DNA from: Vreelandella sulfidaeris
Lineage (GTDB): Bacteria; Pseudomonadota; Gammaproteobacteria; Pseudomonadales; Halomonadaceae
DNA: 64,000 bases
NCBI GenBank assembly: GCA_007182875.1
Contig: AP019514.1
Coordinates: forward strand, 3,720,001 to 3,784,000
Reading direction: 5' to 3'
Part shown: positions 20,467 to 28,560 of the stretch, one piece after another
Position numbering within the stretch: position 1 is the stretch's first letter
Layout: the number at the start of each line of letters is the position of its first letter
The notes under the pieces: model-generated
The model's input: only the letters and a program-made list of their open reading frames with translations
The model's database searches: none
What the model was told of the DNA's origin: nothing
Program-made: the position numbers and the translations under genes

Positions 20467-21392
20467 ATGGAACAACGCGCTAAGCGACGCCCCTATCAAG
20501 CTTGGTTTTTAGCCGCTCGACCGCGAACGCTGCCGTTGGCATGCGCTTCTATTCTGCTGGGTAGTGGGCTAGCGGCGAGTGTGGATGCTTTTGATGCTAG
20601 CGTGCTCTTGCTTGCTCTGCTGACAGCGATTTCACTGCAGGTACTTTCCAACCTGGCAAATGACTATGGCGATGCGGTATCCGGCGCTGACGACCAAGCG
20701 CGCATTGGGCCGGTGCGGGCGGTCTCTTCAGGCTTGCTAAGCCCACAGGCCATGCGCAGAGGAATGATAGTAACGGCCAGTGTGGCAGCGCTCTTAGGGC
20801 TTTCACTATTGGTTACCGCCTTCGGAAACCAGTGGGGACATATTGTCACCTTCGTGCTGCTAGGCGCAGCTGCTTTATTAGCCGCGGTGACCTATACCGT
20901 TGGGCTGGGCGGCACGCCCTATGGGTATCGTGGACTGGGCGATATTTCAGTCTTTGTGTTTTCGGACTGCTCGGTGTTATGGGTACCTACTTCCTTTATA
21001 CCCAGCAACTAAGCGGACTGCCCTTTCTGCCCGCTGCAGCTTGCGGGCTGCTGGCAACCGCCGTGCTCAATGTGAATAACGTGCGCGATATCGAAAGCGA
21101 TGCGCGTAACGGCAAAATTACCCTGGCGGTGCGGCTGGGCCGCGCTAACGCGATTAACTACCACTGGGCACTGCTAGGATTGGCGCTGTTACTAACGTTA
21201 ATCTACTTGGTTGCGCTGCCGGTGCCGTTGGCGGGATGGAGTAGCCTGCTGGTAGCCAAGCCGCTGACCGATGCCGCCAGAACATTAAGCCATAGCCGTG
21301 ATGGCGAAATTCTCACCGGCATGCTGAAGAAAACGGCCATTTCAACGCTGCTTTATAGCGTGCTGCTCTCTATTGGCTTGGCGTTATTTTAG
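20467..21392 (+). CDS. menA: 1,4-Dihydroxy-2-naphthoate polyprenyltransferase (one frameshift)
   Basis: UbiA-superfamily membrane prenyltransferase that attaches the polyprenyl tail to DHNA. Both Asp-rich motifs are seen: NLANDYGDAVSGADD and NVNNVRDIESDARNGK, with RPRTLPLACASILLGSG at the first helix. The membrane helices are strongly hydrophobic. A break near 20967 splits ISVFVFFGLLGVMGTYF. I chose the ATG at 20467 because TAGGA precedes it at a suitable distance; the in-frame ATG at 20437 lacks this. The joined length of about 308 equals E. coli MenA. It diverges from menF and completes the pathway apart from MenI and the MenG/UbiE methylase. Confidence 0.9.
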
Positions 21393-21402
21393 TTAACTCT
21401 AA

Positions 21403-21424
21403 CAGCGGGGCAACCACCCCGCTG
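21403..21424. terminator. Hairpin between menA and the ABM-domain gene
   Basis: 8-bp GC-rich stem CAGCGGGG / CCCCGCTG with a 6-nt loop, directly after the menA stop and before the convergent gene end. No strong T tract follows, so termination could be weak or bidirectional. Confidence 0.55.
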
Positions 21425-21453
21425 ATAACTGACTCAATTGAGCAACGCGAGCC

Positions 21454-21758
21454 TTACAGCACCACCTCATACCCTTCAAACTTGGGCGGGCCCAGGTAGA
21501 TGCCTTCCGGCGCTTTGGCGTTGGCATGCGCTTTGCGGAACGCGTCTGACTTGGTCCAATCGCGGAAGGCTTCTTCGGATTCCCAAACGCTGTGGGAGAT
21601 AAACACGGTGTGATCTTCCTGGCTTTCACCCTGCAGCATTTTAAACTGCTTGAAGCCCGGCACTTCATCCAGGTGAGAGTCGCGGTTGCGCCACACCTCT
21701 AAAAAAGTCCCTCTTCACGGCCTGGGGCAATCCGAAAACGGTTCATGGCGATATACAT
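21454..21758 (-). CDS. Antibiotic biosynthesis monooxygenase (ABM) domain protein (frameshifted)
   Basis: Small dimeric ferredoxin-like-fold protein of the ABM / heme-degrading monooxygenase type. Corrected, it begins MYIAMNRFRIAPGREEGLF at 21758; a break in the run of six T/A near 21700 leads to LEVWRNRDSHLDEVPGFKQF, then FISHSVWESEEAFRDWTKSD, all typical of the IsdG-like subgroup. About 102 residues. Whether it degrades heme is not shown by sequence alone. It converges on menA. Confidence 0.75.
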
Positions 21759-21855
21759 TATGACGCTCCTGTTGGAAGGGTTCTGCTGAATGGATTACGC
21801 AAATGCTGGCTTGATGGTAACGCCATCGGTTCATGACGAATAGGCGTTACGGCTA

Positions 21856-22215
21856 ATGGCTCAGGCACCCATTCAGGTCGTTTGGTTCAAACGCGACTTA
21901 CGCATTCACGATCACGCACCGCTGGCTAACGTAGCCGCGGCAGGCCCCATGTTGCCCCTATTCGCCATTGAACCTGAACAGTGGCAGGCGTAGAACAGCT
22001 CCACGACCTGACACTAGGGCTTGATGCTACACCCTGCCCCAAGCGCCACTAGAAAAGATGCTCTATGAGCTTCGCCACACCCTAGACGCCAGAAAAGCCA
22101 TTGTGAATAAACTCGTCGGCCAGCGTCGACCTCCCGCTCAGCGCGCTAAAAAGCGAAACCCGCCAACCATCAACAGCTTTCTCTGTTTGATGAGGGTGGG
22201 TTGGGGGATCGATAG
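21856..22215 (+). pseudogene. Decayed deoxyribodipyrimidine photolyase / cryptochrome remnant
   Basis: The N terminus MAQAPIQVVWFKRDLRIHDH followed by APLANVAAAGPMLPLFAIEP is a recognisable photolyase antenna-domain start, but it stops after about 45 residues. Directly downstream are only fragments: LGLDATPCPKRH, which resembles a mid-protein photolyase motif, then ELRHTLDARKAIVNKLVGQR and a C-terminal tail reading LSLFDEGGLGDR in a shifted frame. A photolyase has about 450-500 residues, so most of the gene is gone; this is real internal deletion, not one base error. The C-terminal tail overlaps one copy of a 50-bp direct repeat. Confidence 0.7.
22156..22205. repeat. 50-bp direct repeat, copy A (left of cassette cluster)
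   Basis: Begins AAACCCGCCAA and ends GGGTTGGG. It matches copy B at 24078-24127 in the same orientation at 40 of 50 positions by eye. It is partly self-complementary (CCCGCC...GGTGGG), so it could also act as a hairpin. Confidence 0.75.
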
Positions 22216-22329
22216 CGGTTATGCTTAGCTATAAGCTAACTAATCTTTTCGCCAGAAGGCGTGGCCGCATTAGCGCTGACCCTGTGCACCTGATGATGTC
22301 ACCCAGTGCTGGTCGCACTCCATGTCCAT

Positions 22330-22375
22330 ATCTAACGACGCCGTAACCGGCACGCGTCGCACCGGGGAATTATGC
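22330..22375 (-). other. attC-like site, distal end of cassette cluster
   Basis: On the minus strand it ends GGCGTCGTTAGAT, whose last seven bases fit the GTTRRRY core, and it contains the arm pair GCGACGC/GCGTCG around a short loop. The opposite (RYYYAAC) end is degenerate (GCATAATTCC), so it may be decayed. It lies directly after the stop of the cassette gene at 22384. Confidence 0.4.
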
Positions 22376-22383
22376 AATATGCC

Positions 22384-22897
22384 TCATACTGATCTTCCCA
22401 ATGGGACACCCTTCCATATTGGATGCTTCAGCTCTGGTCCAGTGGGACCCAACTCCGATATGTTGTGAGTAACCTGATAACGCTTTCCATTGGCAGAAAG
22501 TACTTCGAGGCTGAGTACCGTATACTGGTGTTCATTAGCCACCGAACCTTTTGGTGGCTTGTAAGAAGCATCATGCTGGATCGTGAAGGGCCGGATCTCG
22601 CCTGGTTTCAGAACAAATGGTTCTACGTGATTAGACGGAATCTCCAAATATGGAGCGTCATATTTCAAATGCCCGGCAGAAGATGGCCCCAGTAGTAACG
22701 AGACATCTTTGATGTATAGCTCTTGGTTACCAGTATTACTGAAGGCGTAATTAAGCTGCCTTACCGTCTTATTATCAACGCAGTGGAAAAACCGGCTATT
22801 GGAAGCAGAGGATAGCTTTTGCAGATTTATGCCAATGAGAAAAATATAATGCCGCCAGCGAAATCAACAAGGCACCGACCGAAACCACCATCTCCAT
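22384..22897 (-). CDS. Orphan membrane-anchored protein in cassette (frameshifted)
   Basis: No family recognised. From the ATG at 22897 (after GAGG) it reads MEMVVSVGALLISLAALYFS, a single N-terminal membrane anchor, then after one frame break near 22808 a soluble domain rich in beta-type sequence (FFHCVDNKTVRQLNYAFSN, LYIKDVSLLLG, VLKPGEIRPFTIQHD) ending at 22384. About 170 residues. The VRQLNYAFSNTGNQELYI pattern resembles an Ig-like fold in general style only. Base composition is lower in GC than the flanking core genes, and the gene is bracketed by attC-like sites, so it is likely acquired. Confidence 0.6.
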
Positions 22898-22932
22898 CAA
22901 TTATCCTCGCCTTCTGCGGCTATAAAGATTCT

Positions 22933-23036
22933 GCATAATACCAAAATTCAGCTGCGGCCTTTGCGCAGCGAAGCAAAGAAAAAGCCGTCCGGTGGAAACC
23001 CCTAGGATCGCAACGCACTGGAATGATTTGTTATAA
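22933..23036 (-). other. attC-like recombination site between cassettes 2 and 3
   Basis: On the minus strand the site begins CTTATAACAAATCATTCCAG, fitting the RYYYAAC side, and ends CTGAATTTTGGTATTATGC. The two ends are imperfect inverse complements (CTGGAATGATTTGTTATAAG against CTGAATTTTGGTATTATGC), the arrangement of an attC, with a long variable centre. The stop codon of cassette gene 2 lies inside the first box, as is common for cassettes. Confidence 0.55.
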
Positions 23037-23430
23037 GTTCAGACAGGCCACGACCCAAAACAGCCCGAAAAGGCCAAGTGCGCTCAATCCACAAAGTACC
23101 TTTGTAGCAAACAAAAGCTTATGAGCGACCTAAACTCAGGATAGGTATCCAGCTGTAACTGCTGAGCCAATTTGCGGACTTCATCGCGTATGAGAACTAC
23201 GCCGGGAGTGCTTCTATGGGCGAGCCAAGCCATAAATCCAGAAAGCAAAATTGGAAGAAAAAGCGCATACTCCATAAGCGGTAAATTTTGGTTCTTCAGC
23301 ACGTAGGCAGACAGTGCACCCGAAATGCCCAGCGTAAAAGGTTCAATTTAATGCATAGATCCCAGTGGAACTTATACAGGTCCACATATTGATCGAGTTG
23401 CTTCCAAGCTGATTCCATATCTTTACTCAT
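23031..23430 (-). CDS. Orphan two-helix membrane protein in cassette (two frameshifts)
   Basis: No family recognised. Its start ATG is part of the attC box (GCGTTATG) at 23430, giving MSKDMESAWKQLDQYVDLYK. After breaks near 23340 and 23115 it reads LFTLGISGALSAYVLKNQN, a helix YALFLPILLSGFMAWLAH, a charged middle (RDEVRKLAQQLQLDTYPEFR) and a final helix LCGLSALGLFGLFWVVACL. The stop TAA falls in the next attC. With two restored bases the distance is 402 bp, 133 residues plus the stop. This tight packing between recombination sites is the usual form of an integron gene cassette. Confidence 0.6.
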
Positions 23431-23483
23431 AACGCCCGATAGCGGGCGCGCCTTTTGGCGTCGCTTGCCTGGCCTTGTTAAGC
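23428..23483 (-). other. attC site between cassettes 1 and 2
   Basis: The best of the attC candidates: 56 bp running on the minus strand from GCTTAAC (exact RYYYAAC) to GCGTTATG (close to GTTRRRY), with GC-rich complementary arms (GCGACGCC / GGCGCGCC region) around a short A-rich loop. It lies 8 bp after the DUF3892 stop and contains the start codon of the next cassette gene. Confidence 0.65.
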
Positions 23484-23490
23484 ATGGCTA

Positions 23491-23787
23491 TTATGGACAC
23501 TCTGGGAGACTTAGCAGGTTATTGGGCTGCTCACCGTCGGCCTCTGTTTTTAAATACTTATTACCGTAACGACTTTTAGCTACTATTATGTTAACACGAC
23601 TCCCTTTTTCGTTACGTAAAAAAGACCACGTTCCATTCTCAATACCTTTTATCGCTTCCTCTTGGGTGATCTTCCAAGGTCCACCGTCTTTTTTTGCCCC
23701 TTTTTTCCTCCCCACATGTGTAATTCGCTCGTGAGGATTCTGACGATCACTCTTATTAATGCAGGTAATCTCATGAGTTGCTGCCAT
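23491..23787 (-). CDS. DUF3892-domain protein in cassette 1
   Basis: About 98 residues, resembling DUF3892 (ITCINKSDRQNPHERITHVG, then GGPWKITQEEAIKGIENGTW and VNIIVAKSRYGNKYLKTEAD), a small family of unknown function often in accessory regions. The ATG at 23787 follows AGGGTGAG; a GTG nine bases upstream is an alternative. No frameshift. A GTTAAGC core (23804-23810) sits just ahead of the gene and the attC at 23428-23483 just after it, so it has the shape of a complete cassette. Function unknown. Confidence 0.75.
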   Translation of the reverse strand: MAATHEITCINKSDRQNPHERITHVGRKKGAKKDGGPWKITQEEAIKGIENGTWSFLRNEKGSRVNIIVAKSRYGNKYLKTEADGEQPNNLLSLPECP

Positions 23788-23803
23788 TTTTCTCACCCTG
23801 GAT

Positions 23804-23870
23804 GCTTAACAGGTCTTAGATAGCGCGTCCGATGATTGGATGAACGCGTCAACATGATTGCCAAAAAATG
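23804..23870 (-). other. Leading cassette junction (attC or attI-like)
   Basis: The minus strand carries GTTAAGC, an exact GTTRRRY core, directly upstream of the DUF3892 gene. The 60 bp ahead of it contain GACGCG...CGCG fragments that could be arms, but I cannot tell a degraded attC from an attI. No integrase gene follows on either side. Confidence 0.35.
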
Positions 23871-24077
23871 CAGCCTGCAAAACTCTTCCAAGTCTATAAT
23901 TTTTTAATTATTAACAGGTTGCATATCCAACACTCGCGTTTCTGCTGCATTTGCCAGTACCTCCACGTTAGGAGATTACCTATCTTGCTATTTTTCTCAT
24001 CCACCCTACTAAATCCAGCTTAGCACAGGGCGCTTAGGACGACTGACTATCCCAGCTTTGAGCTTTCAACGCATAAA
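23871..24077. other. AT-rich spacer upstream of cassette 1
   Basis: About 200 bp, AT-rich, with no gene recognised. On the minus strand it contains TTGGAT and a TAATAAT stretch that could be a promoter for the cassettes, but the spacing is not convincing. Confidence 0.3.
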
Positions 24078-24127
24078 AAACCCGCCAATCGCCAACAGCT
24101 TGTGCTGTTTGACGATGGCGGGTTGGT
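24078..24127. repeat. 50-bp direct repeat, copy B (right of cassette cluster)
   Basis: Matches copy A at 40 of 50 positions. It is strongly self-complementary (CCCGCCAATCG / CGATGGCGGG) and so also looks like a terminator hairpin after gabT. In the plus direction it reads RQQLVLFDDGGLVDAA then a stop, similar to a photolyase C-terminal tail, so it may be a second photolyase remnant. Confidence 0.7.
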
Positions 24128-24146
24128 TGATGCTGCTTAGAAGAGG

Positions 24147-25420
24147 TTAGCTAAGCGCTTCCAGGGACTGCTCGATAATGCTGAGTCCTTCTTCCAATAC
24201 CGCAGAAGACACGGTTAATGGCACCAAAATACGGATGCTGTTGCCGTAGAAACCGCAGGAGAGCAGGATCAAACCTTTTCGCGGGCTTTGGCACACAGCG
24301 CACCTGTAAGCGCTGTATCGGGTTTCCCTTCGCTATCAAGCAGTTCGAACGCCGCCATGGCACCTAACTGGCGGCCGTGGGCGACGGCGGGGAAGCGCTC
24401 TTCCCATACCGCGAAACGCTCGGCCAGCATTTTGCCCATCTGCTCGCTGCGGGCCAGGATGTTCTCTTCTTCGATGGCCTCGATCACCGCCAGAGCTGCC
24501 GCGCAAGAAAGCGGGTTGCCGCTGTAGGTGCCGCCCAGAGAGTTGGGGCCGGAGGCGTCCATTACTTTGGCGCTACCCACCACCGCCGAGAGCGGCATGC
24601 CGTTCGCCAGGCTCTTGGCGGTGGTCAGGATGTCCGCCTCAATACCGCTGTGTTCCAGGGCAAACAGCTTGCCGGTACGGGCAAAGCCGGACTGTACTTC
24701 GTCGGCGATCAGCAGAATGCCGTGCTCGTCGCACAGGGCTCGCAGGGCCTTCAGGTAATCCGGTGAGGCGATGTAGAAGCCGCCTTCGCCCTGGACCGGC
24801 TCGATTACGATGGCCGCCGTGCGGTGCGGGGCGATATCGGTTTTGAACAGCGTGCGAATGGCGTTTAGCGAGGCTTCTTCGCTGATGCCGTGCAGCGGGT
24901 TGGGGAACGGTGCGCGGAAGACATCGCCCGGCATCGGGCCGAAGTCGTTCTTGTAGGGCAGCACCTTGCCGGTCATCGCCAGGGTCATCATGGTGCGGCC
25001 GTGGAAGGCGCCGTCGAAGGTGATGATGCCGGTGCGGCCGGTAGCGGCGCGGGCAATCTTCACGGCGTTTTCCAGCGCTTCGGCACCGGTGTTGACCAGC
25101 ATAGCTTTACGTTCGGGGCCGCGCACCGGCGTCAGTTCGCAGAGCTTTTGGCATAACTGCACGTAGGGCGCGTAAGAGATCACCGCAGCGCTGGTGTGCA
25201 TGACTTTCTTGAGCTGTGCTTCTACAGCGGCAACGATTTTCGGGTGGCGATGGCCCAGGTTGAGCACGCCAATGCCACCCGCGAAATCGATCCAGCGGTT
25301 GCCGTCGGCGTCCCACAGTTCAGCGTTTTCGGCGCGCTCGGCAAACTGGGTGGTCGGCGTGGCGGCACCGTTGGCCACATAGCGGTTTTTCAGGTCGTTC
25401 AATTCTTGGTTCGTCATCAT
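24147..25420 (-). CDS. gabT: 4-Aminobutyrate aminotransferase (one frameshift)
   Basis: Class III PLP aminotransferase that converts GABA and 2-oxoglutarate to succinate semialdehyde and glutamate. Motifs: VNTGAEALENAVKIAR, FDGAFHGRTMMTLAMTGKV, IEPVQGEGGFYIA, LLIADEVQSGFARTG (PLP Asp) and the lysine in TTAKSLANGMPLSAV. It starts at 25420 and breaks near 24277; the restored C terminus GLILLSCGFYGNSIRILVPL ends at 24147. About 425 residues. Eight bases separate it from gabD upstream. Confidence 0.93.
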
Positions 25421-25428
25421 CGTTCTCT

Positions 25429-26881
25429 TTATAGGCCGCCAACGCAGACGTATTTAAGTTCCGTAAACTCATCTAACCCGTGGTGGGAACCTTCACGGCC
25501 CAACCCGGACTCTTTCACGCCGCCAAAGGGCGCGAGCTCGGTAGAGATCAAGCCTTCATTCACACCGACCATGCCGTACTCCAACTGCTCCATGGTGCGC
25601 CAGATACGGCGGTAATCCGTGGCATAGAAGTAGGCGGCCAGGCCGAACGGCGTATCGTTGGCCATCTGGATGGCCTCTTCGTCTTTCTTGAAGCGGAACA
25701 CCGGCGCCACGGGGCCGAACGTCTCTTCATCAGCCACGGCCATCTTGATTGTGACGTCGGCTAGCACCGTGGGCGTATAGAAGCGCTCACCGGCAGCGTG
25801 GAGTTTGCCGCCACACATAAGGCGTGCGCCCTTGCCTTGGGCGTCGTCTACGTGTCGCTGCACTTTATCTATTGCCGCTTGGTTGATGAGCGGGCCGATA
25901 ATGCTGCCATCTGCCAGGCCATCGCCGACTTTTAATGCATTCACACGCTCGGTGAGCTTCTCGACGAACGCATCGTAAATGCCGTCCTGCACCAGGAAAC
26001 GGTTGGTGCACACACAGGTTTGCCCAGCATTGCGGAATTTAGAGGTGATGGCGCCGTCAACAGCGGCATCCACATCGGCGTCATCAAACACGATAAACGG
26101 CGCGTTGCCACCCAGCTCCATGGCAGTTTTTCTTTACCGTGCTGGCGCACTGGGCCAGCAGGTGTTTGCCGACCGGTGTAGAACCGGTAAACGACACTTT
26201 GCGCACTCTAGGGTCGGTGGTGAGCACTTCACCCACGGCAGCGGGTTTGGAAGCGGTGACCACGTTAATGGTGCCCGCGGGCAGGCCAGCTTCCAGCGCT
26301 AAATAGGCCGCTGCCAGCGCGGTAAGCGGGGTAGCTTCCGCAGGTTTGATCACCACGGTGCAGCCAGCGGCCAGCGCCGGGGCACACTTGCGAGTAATCA
26401 TCGCCAGCGGGAAATTCCAGGGCGTGATTGCCGCCACCACGCCGACCGGCTCGCGCAGCACCAGCAGGCGCTTGTCGGCACCGTGGCTGGGCAGGGTTTC
26501 CCCCGCCATGCGCTTGGCTTCTTCGGCGAAGAACTCGATAAACGAGGCGCCGTAGGTCACTTCGCCTTTGGCTTCCGCCAGCGGCTTGCCCTGCTCCAGG
26601 GTCATCAGGCGGGCCAGGTCGTCGGCGTGCTCATTGATCAGCTCAAACCAGCGGCGCAGCAAGGCTGAACGCTGTTTGACGGGCGTGGCGCGCCAGGCAG
26701 CACCTGCTTCGTAAGCGGCAGCTACGGCGTCGCGGGTATCGTCGGCGCCCATCTCGGCCACGCGGGCAATGGTCTCACCGGTGGCAGGGTTATCGACGGC
26801 AAAGCTCTGCTGACCCTTGCGCCACTCGCTGCCCACCAGGGCAGGTACTGCATCATGTAACCACTGTTCGATAAAGCTCAT
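25429..26881 (-). CDS. gabD: Succinate-semialdehyde dehydrogenase (one frameshift)
   Basis: NAD(P)-dependent aldehyde dehydrogenase that oxidises succinate semialdehyde to succinate. Key segments: ITPWNFPLAMITRKCAPALA, VSFTGSTPVGKHL, MELGGNAPFIVFDDAD, and the catalytic cysteine in RNAGQTCVCTNRFLVQDG. A break near 26130 divides it; joined length about 484, as expected. Order permease-gabD-gabT on one strand with a divergent GabR-like regulator makes a coherent GABA operon. Confidence 0.93.
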
Positions 26882-26911
26882 ACATGGCTCCTAGGTAACG
26901 AGGTAAAAGGC

Positions 26912-28325
26912 TTACAGGTCCATCTTCATATGACGGTCGCTGTAATCACGACCATAGGTGCGCAGTGCATGGATATATAACGCCAAGCCTAAAACCGCCC
27001 AGCCGGCAAAATGGTCCATTCAGCACTGCTCAGGGCCGCCGGGCTACCGGGCAGGTAGAGGCATGCCATACCGAAAGAGAGTAAGACCGCTAAGGTGCCG
27101 CACAGCTTGCCGTTGCTGACCTTGAACGGACGGGGCATGTCCGGCTCGCGTACGCGCAGCACCATGAAGGAGATCGCCACAAACAGGTAAGCGAGCACGA
27201 TGCCCAAACCACCGGCGTTAACGATCCATACCAGCGCGGGACGACCAAAGAAAGGCGCCAAACAGGAGAGAAAGCCCATCATGAAAATGGCGTTGGTAGG
27301 CGTTCTATAGCGCGGGTGCAACTTGGCAAACGGCGCAGGTAGCATGCCAGCTTTAGCGAGGGCATAAATCGCCCGTGAGCCACCAATGTAGAAAGCGTTC
27401 CAACTGGTAATAATGCCCGCAATACCCGCCATGACCATTAAGTTGCTGGCCCACGCGGCGTTGAACAGGCTACCCATGGCATCCGGCACGCTAAGGGAAC
27501 TCGCCGCCAACTCGGTGCTATTGAGCGCCAGGCTGGTGGCCAAAATAATCAGCGCGTACCACACCACTGCCAAAATGACCGACATCATCAGCACTTTGCC
27601 GATGGCGTTGTAGGGCAAGTTGATCTCTTCCGCCGCCTGGGGAATGACATCGAAACCCACAAACAGGAACGGCACCATCACTAGCACCGCGACGATGCCC
27701 GCGAACACGCCGGTATCCGCCTGGGTAAAGAGCGGCAGCATGTTGATGGTTTCGCCTTCAAACAGCGAACCGGTGACGAACATCACGCCCACTAGCAGAA
27801 TCAACCCGGTCACCACCTTTTGCAACAGAGCAGCAGTGGTTACTCCGAAATAGTTAATCATCATCATGATGAGCGAACCGCCAACGCCTACCGCTACCCA
27901 GGTGGCTTTGACTTCCCACCCGGCAATCGTCCACAAATGACCGACTGCATAGTTGGGCGCTAGGTGCTCAATCACCGTGGGAAGTGCCACCGCTTCAAAC
28001 GCGACCACGCTCAAGTAACCTAAAATGATCGCCCAGGTGCAGAGAAAGAGGGCAAATGACCCAGAGCACGGTAGCTATAAACGTGCTCACCGCCGACTTT
28101 AGGCATGGCAGCGGCTAGCTCCGCGTAGGTCAGTCCGACCAACACAATCGCTAAACCACCGATAATAAAGGCTATAATGGCGCCTAGACTGCCAGCGGAC
28201 TGAATCGCGGTGCCGGTTAATACTATCCAGCCCCAGCCGATCATCGCACCAAAAGCCAATGCTAAAACATCGCCACGGGCGAGTACCCGGACAAGCCCAT
28301 CCTGTTCTGATGAAGGTGTCGTCAT
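26912..28325 (-). CDS. APC-family amino acid permease, probable GABA-type uptake (two frameshifts)
   Basis: Amino acid-polyamine-organocation permease with about 12 membrane helices; the first, ALAFGAMIGWGWIVLTGTAI, carries the family unwound Gly motif. Helix 6 region reads VPFLFVGFDVIPQAAEEI, another APC hallmark. The start is the ATG at 28325 (MTTPSSEQDG). Breaks occur near 28060 and 26998; the restored C terminus LYIHALRTYGRDYSDRHMKM ends at 26912. About 471 residues. It is upstream of gabD in the same direction, so GABA or a related amine is the likely substrate; this is inferred from position. Confidence 0.85.
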
Positions 28326-28560
28326 TATAAAAATATCCTGCGTGTTATTAGATGTTGTCGTGGGCGCTGAGGGGCGCGGTATGCTGATTCCAGTAGCGGA
28401 ATAGTTATACGCTAGCAGGCAGGGGCCATAACGCGAATGCACCACTCTGCCGTTCGACTAGACCACTTTCAAAACGCACCATAAGAGTGCGCCTTTTAAC
28501 TTATGCTTTCGTCTAAACGCCTAGCGATGGCGGGTTTCACGCGGGAAAGGAGGCATTGAG
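28326..28560. promoter_or_regulatory. Divergent promoter region, gab operon / GabR-like regulator
   Basis: About 235 bp. It contains ACCACTCT at 28441 and ACCACTTT at 28462 (direct repeats 21 bp, two helical turns, apart) and ACCATA at 28478. MocR proteins of the GabR group bind direct repeats, so these are candidate sites, without proof. Confidence 0.4.

Noticed and set aside
22384..23810. Prophage or insertion sequence
   Set aside because: No transposase, integrase, terminal inverted repeats or phage genes; attC-like boundaries explain the small orphan genes better.
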